Positions 57,129-64,000 of a stretch of DNA of 64,000 nt are shown here, piece after piece; the first letter of the stretch is position 1; each line of letters starts with the position of its first letter. Below the pieces are notes generated by a model. That model had not been told where the DNA came from and searched no databases. It saw only the letters and a program-made list of their open reading frames with translations. The stretch spans positions 170,450,382 through 170,514,381 of the forward strand of contig JARDYH010000003.1 of assembly GCA_029215795.1 (NCBI GenBank), in the 5' to 3' direction. A program made the translations under genes and the position numbers. This stretch comes from Anniella stebbinsi (lineage: Eukaryota; Chordata; Lepidosauria; Squamata; Anniellidae).

Positions 57129-59660
57129 TTACTCCCCCGCGGGCATGAGGGTGGGGTATCCCAGCAGGGGCAGATTGACCTTGAGGAAGACCAGCTGCTC
57201 CACAATCTCAGCGTCCAAGCGAGAGCGGTGGGGTGTGACCACGTCGCCCGCCATGGAAAACACCCGCTCGCTTGGAACGCTGGACGGTGGGCAGCTGATT
57301 CTGTCCATGGCCACCCGCGCCAGATCAGGCCACATCTGGCGCCGAGATGACCAGTAGGCCAGGGGTTCGATGGAGCCGTCCTCCATCTGCTCCGCCAGGT
57401 AACGCTGCACTGCTGCTGCAGCGTCATCCTGGCGGCGGCTGGGTTGAGTGCCTCTATGCCCAACCGCAGCCTGCAAAGCCTTGTCCCAAAACCCCTGGCC
57501 TGTCCCCCTGCTGGGTGTGGTGGTGCTGGTGCCGCCGCTGCTGGTGGTGCTCAGCGGACTTAGCGCCTGGGCTTCGGTGGGCTCCTCCTCTGCCTGCCCA
57601 ATCCTGGCATCCCGGGCCGCCCGAACGTCCGTCACCAGCATTTCCACCCAACCTGCCCGGGAAGTCTGCCCACATAACCCATCCTTGATGCGCGGGTCGC
57701 ACATGGTGGCCAACATGTACTGCCTCTCGTTGTAGAGAGGCTGGACCCGGCGGGATAGGCTTTCCCTCAGCCTCGTCACCACTTCCCGCACCTCTGGCAG
57801 GAAGCGCCTGCCGGTGACGGCATCCCCGGCCTCCAGAAACTCGCCCATCTGATTCTGGAGATGCCTGGCCACGGGGAGCACCTGGCTGAGAAGGGCAGTG
57901 CTGCTGCTCAGGGTCTCGGTGGCCTCAAGGAACGGCTTGAGGACCACCAGAAGCTGGGACATGGCCTCCCACTGCTGCCTGGACAGTGGGGCCTGGATGC
58001 CAATGTCCCCGACCCTGAACATCTCGTGGACAACACGCTGTTGCTCCACCATACGCTCGAGCATGTGGTAGGTGGAGTTCCAACGTGTTGCCACGTCCTG
58101 CACTAGCCGGTGCTGCGGAAGTCCCAGCTCCTGCTGCTTCTCCCGCAGCAACCGACTGCCCTTCACGCTGTGGTGGAAATGCCCAGCCACCTTCCTGCAG
58201 CTCTCTAGGAGATTACGGATTTGGGGAGGGAGAGGGGCCTTGCTGCCTCCAAGGCCATCCCTGACGACCAGGTTGAAGACGTGCGCGATGCAGCGGATGC
58301 CCTCAAATCCGCCATCGCGCACCGCCTTCAGCATATTGGCTCCCCCGTCCGTGACCATGTAACCGCGGGTGTGCTGGTGCCCGCCCAGCCACCCTGCCAC
58401 CATGCGGTTCATGGCCTCCGTAATCTCCTCCGCCGTGTGGGACTGGTCCATGACTACGGTATGAAGGAGGGCCCAGCGGCAGCCCTCCTTCCCAGTCCCA
58501 GAAGTCCTGGTTGCTTCCTGCCCTGAGGCTCCCCACCAGTGAGCCGTCAGGGACAGGTAAGCGTGCACTCCTCCTTCGCTGGACCAGATGTCCGAAGTGA
58601 AGTGCACCTTCTGTGCCTCTGCCTGGCACAGACGACCCAGAACTAACTCCCTGCATGCCTGGTACAGGGAGGGCACCACACGCCTGCTCAGGGTGGTGCG
58701 ACACGGCGGCTTGTAGTATGGAACCACAAGAGCCATCAGCCTCTTGAAGCCTGCGTTCTCGACGAGGCTGAATGGCTGGTCATCCAACGCCACCATCTCA
58801 CCGATGCAATTGGTGATCTGGTTGGGCGCTGGAAAACGCCACCTTGTGGCTCCATACTTCCCCCACCCCATCTCTTCCATGGTGGCCTGGCGAAGCCTCT
58901 TGGGGATGGGAGGTCGAGAGCTGGCAGAAGTTGCAGGAGCCTTCTGCTTGCCCTTGCCGCTAGCACCAGTCTGCTGCGAGGTGCCCGCCTCGGTCCCAAG
59001 CAAAACAGACTGGTGGTGCCTCTGCATGTGGCGGGTGAGGTTCGTGGTGGTGAAGTGGCCTGGCATTTTTCCCCTGCTCACTGACATCTTGCAGTGGCGA
59101 CAGACAGCAAAGCGGGAATCCACTGCCACCTCAAAGTGGTCCCACACCTTGCTTGCCTGTCGCTTCTGGGGTGACACAGACGGCCTGCCGGCGCCTTCGC
59201 TCTGTGGTGTCACCTCAGGAGCAAGGGAATGAGTGGAAGAGAGGACGGATTGTGGAGAGTAAGTCTCTGGTGCTGCCTGCTCTTCCTCTTGCCCCACATC
59301 AGAGTCCTCCTTCTCACTCTGAACCTCGCTGACTTCCACAAGATCTGGGAAAAGATCAGTCAGCGGGTTCACAGGCTCACCCACCAAAGAAGGAGCTGGA
59401 TAATATAGTGCTCCTTCTTCATGCCCACTGCTGCTCCCAGCACCTGCCTCATGTTGCTGAAAGAGTGCCCTGCAGGCACTACTTTGAGTTGCCTCTGCCT
59501 GCTTCTGCTGCCCCAGTGGAGAACGCCTCAGTTTAACTGGGGGTGTGGAAGTAGGCTGCCTGCTGCTGGTCCCAGCAGCAGCAGCAGCAGCGCCATGCCC
59601 AGAGCGGCCTCTCCCAAATGCTGCCTTGGGAGCACCCCCCCTTTGAGTGCCACGCTTCAT
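57129..59660 (-). CDS. intact BED-finger hAT transposase (843 aa)
   Basis: It should excise and insert the element through an RNase H-fold DDE active site after binding the inverted repeats in the nucleus. Layout: a low-complexity N-terminus (residues 1-165, Ala run at 24-29, acidic 113-130); a BED zinc finger at 169-216 ('KVWDHF', C187, C190, H211, H216); and a catalytic core. The core has 'TSDIWSS' (D357), 'TDGGANM' (D438), the conserved CxxH (C457, H460) and 'TRWNS' (R526, W527). The C-terminal dimerisation domain (about 755-830) holds 'PSSVPSERVFS' (E798). D357, D438 and E798 fit the hAT DDE triad. There is no stop or shift. The ATG at 59660 has A at -3 and is the first in frame. The family is close to ZBED-type Ac-like hAT proteins. 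A domesticated gene is an alternative, but its position inside matched inverted repeats with target duplications argues for a live transposase. Confidence 0.95.
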   Translation of the reverse strand: MKRGTQRGGAPKAAFGRGRSGHGAAAAAAGTSSRQPTSTPPVKLRRSPLGQQKQAEATQSSACRALFQQHEAGAGSSSGHEEGALYYPAPSLVGEPVNPLTDLFPDLVEVSEVQSEKEDSDVGQEEEQAAPETYSPQSVLSSTHSLAPEVTPQSEGAGRPSVSPQKRQASKVWDHFEVAVDSRFAVCRHCKMSVSRGKMPGHFTTTNLTRHMQRHHQSVLLGTEAGTSQQTGASGKGKQKAPATSASSRPPIPKRLRQATMEEMGWGKYGATRWRFPAPNQITNCIGEMVALDDQPFSLVENAGFKRLMALVVPYYKPPCRTTLSRRVVPSLYQACRELVLGRLCQAEAQKVHFTSDIWSSEGGVHAYLSLTAHWWGASGQEATRTSGTGKEGCRWALLHTVVMDQSHTAEEITEAMNRMVAGWLGGHQHTRGYMVTDGGANMLKAVRDGGFEGIRCIAHVFNLVVRDGLGGSKAPLPPQIRNLLESCRKVAGHFHHSVKGSRLLREKQQELGLPQHRLVQDVATRWNSTYHMLERMVEQQRVVHEMFRVGDIGIQAPLSRQQWEAMSQLLVVLKPFLEATETLSSSTALLSQVLPVARHLQNQMGEFLEAGDAVTGRRFLPEVREVVTRLRESLSRRVQPLYNERQYMLATMCDPRIKDGLCGQTSRAGWVEMLVTDVRAARDARIGQAEEEPTEAQALSPLSTTSSGGTSTTTPSRGTGQGFWDKALQAAVGHRGTQPSRRQDDAAAAVQRYLAEQMEDGSIEPLAYWSSRRQMWPDLARVAMDRISCPPSSVPSERVFSMAGDVVTPHRSRLDAEIVEQLVFLKVNLPLLGYPTLMPAGE

Positions 59661-59764
59661 TTTATTTTTATTATTATTTATTTTTGTGTAAGTGTGTGCT
59701 TTGCTGACTTTTTTTGTGTTTGTAGCAGCAGGCTACACAGCCCAGCAACACACACTCACTCACA

Positions 59765-59816
59765 AGCGCGCACACACACACACACACACAGAGAAAGAGA
59801 GAGAGAGAGAGAGAGG
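59765..59816. repeat. (CA)n and (GA)n microsatellites
   Basis: They lie in the transposase 5' leader and would be transcribed as UC and GU runs. Confidence 0.9.
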
Positions 59817-60123
59817 ATAGAAATATTTTTTTATTATTTTTTTGGGTTTTTTTCAGAAAGCGAAAGTAGAACAAACAAACACACTCACTGCAAAGACAAA
59901 CTGAACTCACAGACAAACAAACGTGCTATCTAAGAAAGGAAAGGCAAGAGAGAAAGGAAAGCCAAGAGAGAGAACAAGAAAAGCTGAAGTAAAAGATCAG
60001 AAACTCCTCAAAACCACCTCCAAATACAATCAAATCAATACAGTCTCTCCAACACAGCTCCAAAACACTCCCTAATCTCCTCCACGTTCAACCCACAAAG
60101 AGCCAGAAGGGCAGGGCTGAGAG

Positions 60124-60132
60124 AATATATAC
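60124..60132 (-). promoter_or_regulatory. TATA box of the transposase gene
   Basis: On the minus strand 'ccagtatatattctc' provides a TATA element in the ~600-bp region between the right inverted repeat and the ATG. It would place transcription start near 60095-60100 and give a 5' leader of about 440 nt with no obvious intron. Confidence 0.45.
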
Positions 60133-60265
60133 TGGTGCCCTCCTCCAGCATTGCGATTGGAGGCTGAAGAAAGTCTTCACAGGATTGGGTGATTCAGTCA
60201 TGTATTCTAAAGCACAATTGGTGGATCAAGCTGTCAAACACACACACACAAACACAGCCTCCCCC

Positions 60266-61549
60266 TCCCTTTCCTGAAGGTTTAAAATAATAAAGTTTAA
60301 CCTTTGTTTTCCCACTAAAGCATTGCACCAAAGTTTGTTAAATTTCCAGCGTTTGAGCGGGCATAGGTCCTGTGCCATGTGAGCGAGTTAGAGGTTTGTA
60401 GCTCTTAAAACCAACCCATAAATCCCATGTGAAATGCCATGCATAAACCTTTGTTTTCCCACTAAAGCATTGCACCAAAGTTTGTTAAATTTCCAGCGTT
60501 TGAGCGGGCATAGGTCCTGTGCCATGTGAGCGAGTTAGAGGTTTGTAGCTCTTAAAACCAACCCATAAATCCCATGTGAAATGCCATGCATAAACCTTTG
60601 TTTTCCCACTAAAGCATTGCACCAAAGTTTGTTAAATTTCCAGCGTTTGAGCGGGCATAGGTCCTGTGCCATGTGAGCGAGTTAGAGGTTTGTAGCTCTT
60701 AAAACCAACCCATAAATCCCATGTGAAATGCCATGAATAAACGTTCGTTTCCCACTAAAATGTTGCACCTAGCTTCCGGAAATTTCACACACATTTGAAG
60801 TGAAGTGTTCCCTGCAATGTGCCAAAGTTTCCCGTTTGTATCTTTGAAAATAAAAAAATGGGAGGCAAAACTGTATTTTACCCCACTGCTACCCAATTTT
60901 CAACAATTCATTGCCAACACATGCCTGGAGCTAGCTGTCTGAAATTTTACACACATATCAAGGGAAGTGTTCCCTGTAATGTGCCGAAGTGTCCTGTTTG
61001 TATCTTTAAAAATAAAAACATGGGAGGCATAACTGCATTTACCCCACTACTACCCATTTTTCAAAAATTCATTGCCACACCAGGCAAGCACCCACGGTTC
61101 TGGGATTTCACACACGTGGGTCCCAAGGTTCCACCTACAATGTGGCAAAGTTTCATGTGTGTAACTTTAAAAATGACCGAGTTATAGGCATTCCATGTTA
61201 TTTATTAAAAAATTAATTGCCACAAACTGCATGCACCAATCTTTCTGAAATTTCTCACAGATACCTATCCCTAACCAGTGTACAATGTGCCCAAGTTTCA
61301 TCCTTCTGTCGTTAAAAATGAAAAAGTTATAGGCGTTTTTGTAAAACAACAATACTTTGCTATGGGAAAAACGCATTTAAAATGGCGTCCGATCCGCCGA
61401 TCCGATCCGATCCGGATCGGACCTCGCCGGATCGGATCGGATCGGATCGGATGGTGTATCGGATCGGATCGGATCGGATCGGATTTTCCGATTTTTGGGG
61501 CGGATCGGATTCGGATCGTGGATCGGATCCGATCCGATGCACACCCCTA
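60266..61549 (-). repeat. right terminal inverted repeat (~1.28 kb)
   Basis: Inverted counterpart of 48508-49776, including three 147-bp units (about 60300-60735). The (GATCCG)n subterminal block (61385-61540) differs in unit arrangement from the left one. Confidence 0.85.
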
Positions 61550-61557
61550 ATCAGTAT
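61550..61557. repeat. right target-site duplication of the giant hAT
   Basis: ATCAGTAT, identical to 48500-48507. Confidence 0.9.
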
Positions 61558-61909
61558 CTGGTTTAGATGTCAGTAGATAAGGCAGAGTATGCTTACTTCA
61601 GATATCTTAGTTGGATGCACCATAGCAAAACAATAAAGTCATGTTTTAAGCACTGGTTAAGTGTTGCTAGACAGATTTAATTTAATCAGCACAGTGCAAA
61701 ATGCTATTCATTTCTTTGGTCAGCTGTGCAAGTTAGGATGGCTCAAGAAAGATGATAAGGTCAGCCTCTTGGAGCACGCAGGCGTCTGGTCTGTAAAGTT
61801 CAAAAGGAAAGTATCTCATATGATTTGATGAGTGAAGTTCTTAAGTATGTAGGCAAGAGAGTAAAACTTGTGCTAGAAAACCCATGCTTTATACATATAA
61901 ATAGCTGTA

Positions 61910-61910
<1 letters not shown>

Positions 61911-61947
<37 letters not shown>
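61911..61947. repeat. (CA)n microsatellite
   Basis: Uninterrupted CA run. Confidence 0.95.
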
Positions 61948-61950
<3 letters not shown>

Positions 61951-62026
61951 CATAACCAAGACACAGAACACATGATGGGATTCTGCAAATATAAAGGCAG
62001 GAATTTGCAGATAGGAGAAATTAACA

Positions 62027-62490
62027 TAAGAACACAAGAAGAGCCATTCTGGATCATCCAGTCCAGGGTAGGATCTACACTACTGCTTTATAACAGTATT
62101 GAAATGCACTGACAACTGTTGGGGCCCATGACGCATTCCATATACCATTTTCAAACTGCTTTCATAGTGTTACATCCTGCTTGGTGTAGATCTGGCCCAG
62201 TATTCTGTTCACACTGGGGCCAGTCAGTTGCTTATTGAAAATCCACAAGTAGCGCATGAGTGCAGTAGCACCCCTCCACACATGTTTCACAGCAACTGGT
62301 TTACAGAGGGATACTGCTTCTGATGCTGGAGATAACATATAGCCATCAGGATTAGTAGTCATTAATAGCCTTCTTCTTCTTCATGACTTTGTCTAATCCC
62401 CTTTTAAAGGCATTCAAGTTGGTGGCTATTGTGGTAGCGAATTCCATAGTTTAACTATGTGTTGTGTGAAGAAGTACTTCCTATGCAGGT
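62027..62490 (-). mobile_element. CR1 LINE 3' UTR (minus strand), interrupted by a MITE
   Basis: 'ataagaacacaagaagagcc' starts the reverse-complement CR1 tail. After the insertion it resumes with 'ttctgttcacactggggcca', 'tttacagagggatactgctt', 'tccccttttaaaggcattca' and 'gtgtgaagaagtacttccta'. It is 5' truncated. Confidence 0.8.
62068..62200. mobile_element. MITE, 'agatctacac' family, inside CR1
   Basis: Begins 'gggtaggatctacactactg' and ends 'ggtgtagatctggcc'. CR1 sequence continues directly on either side, which fixes the boundaries of the family. Confidence 0.7.
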
Positions 62491-62599
62491 TTGATTTTTA
62501 ATTTGTGGTCCTCAAAGCAGTGCACATACCCTAATGGCGACCCATAGTCTGTCTGTTTATTCTCTCCTGTGTAAGAAAATGGTTATCTTTTACCCCAGT

Positions 62600-62745
62600 G
62601 GTGGGGAACCTGTGGCCCTCCAGATATTGTTGGCCTCCAACTCCCATCGGCCCCAGCCTGAATGGGGAATGATGAAGAATGATGGTAGATGTACCTGCAA
62701 CATTTGGGTGGCCATAGGTTTCCCACCACTGCTTTCCCTCCAACA
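62600..62745. mobile_element. MITE, same family as 15041 (diverged)
   Basis: 'gtggggaacctgtggccctc' faces 'ataggtttcccaccactgct', with 'gaatgatgaagaatgatggt' inside. Confidence 0.55.
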
Positions 62746-63119
62746 CCAGGAGACCTAGGGTATCTAATAGGGAGGTGCAGTATGTATGTTACTCACCAAT
62801 GGCTGTTGTGGTATGTTATAATCCACACCCCATCTGCAGTAATGAAAGGCATTTTGCTAATTTACTGAGGTACTTAGAGTCGTACCTACATAGCTGATTC
62901 TGTGATGGCTGAAAGAGTTTTGGGATGGTGTATAGATAAAGCTTCCTAGTTTTGTCCCTGCCGCCTGTCAAACCCTCTTTCACCAAATTCAGAATAGTTT
63001 TGATTTAAATTATGATAAATGACCCTTAAGAAAGAGTTTACGCTTAAAATATGATGAAAAGAGAAATGATCCTGCAGAGTTCCACATTTTCCATAAAACT
63101 TAGTTGACGACATCTGTGC
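62746..63119. other. intergenic, no gene seen
   Basis: Nothing recognised. Confidence 0.45.
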
Positions 63120-63968
63120 TCTAAATGGGACTACCTTGGAAAAGCATCTATAAACTTCAGTTAGTCCAAAATGCAGCAGCTTCGCTGCTAACACAATATC
63201 AAGATCACATCACTTCAATACTGAAAGATCTGCATTGGTTACCAATTGTACTCCAGACTCAATTAAAGGTGTTGGTTTTTAAACCTTTCAAGCCCGATAT
63301 GGCTTAGAGCCTGGCTATTTGAGGAAATAGTATGAACCTACTTGTAGGGTGACCAGATAAAATCCAGGTCAGGGCTCATGTAACTTTAACAGTTGTAGAG
63401 AAAAGGGAATTTCAGCCAGTGTCATTTGTATGCAATTAGTTCCTGGTGGAATTCCCTCTTCATCACAACTGTTAAAGTTGCAGGGACCCTGCCTTCTTTT
63501 GTATATGGTCACTCTAGTATAGTGCCTGCACCTTTAACGGTTGTGATGAAGAGGGAATTTCACCAGGAACTAATTGCATATGAAATTCCCTTTTCTCTAC
63601 AACTGTTAAAGTTACATGAGCCCTGACCTGGATTTTATCTGGTCACCCTACCTATTTGGCTTTTAAGATCAGCAGGAGAGGCCCTTTTGGAGACACCCTT
63701 GATTGCAGAAGTCTGCTTGTCAGATATGTAGGAAAGGGCTTTTTCCTGTATTGCTCCCAAACTCTGTATCATACTCCCTCTGGGGTTATGACTCTCCACT
63801 CTCTCTGCATTTGGAAAGATGCATCTTTTTAATTTGGGTTTTTAAAATCATTATGGTTTAAAGGTTATTGTTAATGTTTTATTATATTTGTATTTGATTA
63901 TTCTTTCTTTTTAATTATACACTGCTTTCATTGGTTCCAGAAAGGTAGTATAGAAATGCAATAAATAA
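63120..63968 (+). pseudogene. L2-like LINE ORF2 C-terminus and 3' UTR, split by a MITE
   Basis: 'YKLQLVQNAAASLL' and 'DLHWLPIVLQTQLKVLVFK' (63150-63290) are the L2 ORF2 C-terminal block. After the MITE at 63345-63650 the coding remnant resumes ('...ERAFSCIAPKLC', about 63735) and passes into an AT-rich 3' UTR ending 'gcaataaataaagaaat'. Confidence 0.65.
63345..63650. mobile_element. TA-flanked dimeric palindromic MITE, copy 4
   Basis: TA-GGGTGACCAG at 63345 and CTGGTCACCC-TA at 63650. The arms pair almost throughout, and the layout is an inverted dimer. It interrupts an L2 relic. Confidence 0.75.
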
Positions 63969-64000
63969 AGAAATATATTTAGCTATTGTCACTTTATAGG

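Larger units (their letters stand above)
48508..61549. mobile_element. giant (13.0-kb) hAT element with intact transposase
   Basis: The termini read TAGGGATGTGC on the left and TAGGGGTGTGC inverted on the right, which obey the hAT YARNG rule. Perfect 8-bp duplications flank them. Inside the ~1.27-kb inverted repeats, from right to left on the minus strand, are: a TATA-type promoter, the BED-hAT transposase (59660-57129), a spacer with a ~273-bp imperfect duplication, a tandem array of ~136-150-bp units, a 30/32-bp minisatellite, and an exon-like array ending at AATAAA. Typical hAT elements are 2-5 kb, so this one is several times larger. The clean duplications, intact transposase and preserved CpGs indicate a recent insertion. 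Confidence 0.9.

Noticed and set aside
57347..59933. Several plus-strand ORFs of 80-170 codons
   Set aside because: They are antisense shadows of the GC-rich transposase gene, with no domain of their own.
61278..61576. ORFs with 'SDRIGSDRIG'-type peptides
   Set aside because: They are translations of the (CGGATC)n subterminal repeats on either strand.

Overview
The window looks like nuclear DNA of a squamate reptile (a lizard or close relative). The evidence is its repeats: Sauria-type tRNA-derived SINEs, CR1 3' ends, L2-type LINEs with 'GCCTCGATC...GGCGGG' tails, an L1 copy, Tx1-like LINE relics, and many palindromic MITEs typical of squamates. I see no host protein-coding exon, tRNA, rRNA or known ncRNA. 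Every open reading frame of real interest belongs to a transposable element. Calls rest on recognition by eye; no alignment or database search was run.

Layout. 1-33.9 kb is intergenic DNA with SINEs, decayed LINEs, microsatellites and MITEs. Its best-resolved element is an L1 (19456-21504) whose 5' part is inverted; it sits inside an older Sauria SINE and is flanked by ~13-bp target-site duplications. 33.9-39.2 kb is a mosaic: an L2 copy (tandem 5' UTR at 34054-34371, 3' part at 36783-38153) whose middle is replaced by a 2.4-kb non-autonomous hAT-like composite, followed by a degraded hAT transposase of the zinc-finger-MYM type on the minus strand. 42374-45895 is a nearly full-length L2-type LINE with a tandem 5' UTR, endonuclease and reverse transcriptase, broken by two frameshifts and one nonsense codon.

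The centrepiece is 48508-61549, a 13,042-bp hAT element. It has perfect 8-bp target-site duplications (48500-48507 and 61550-61557), ends matching the hAT 'YARNG' rule (TAGGG), and terminal inverted repeats of about 1.27 kb. It encodes an intact 843-residue BED-finger transposase on the minus strand (59660-57129) with all catalytic landmarks. Downstream on the same strand lies an array of exon-like blocks, each with a TTTTGCAG acceptor and a GTAAG donor. Five of them join in frame into a 544-residue ORF ending at an AATAAA signal (53260-50106). Upstream of this ORF are a 30/32-bp minisatellite and about a dozen ~136-150-bp units carrying YY1-, ETS- and C/EBP-like motifs. I infer an autonomous giant hAT element with a repeat-rich second gene of unknown function.

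A further theme is a TA-flanked MITE family, mostly inverted dimers (31847, 46270, 47238, 63345). One monomer (52697-52864) lies inside an intron of the predicted second gene of the giant hAT.
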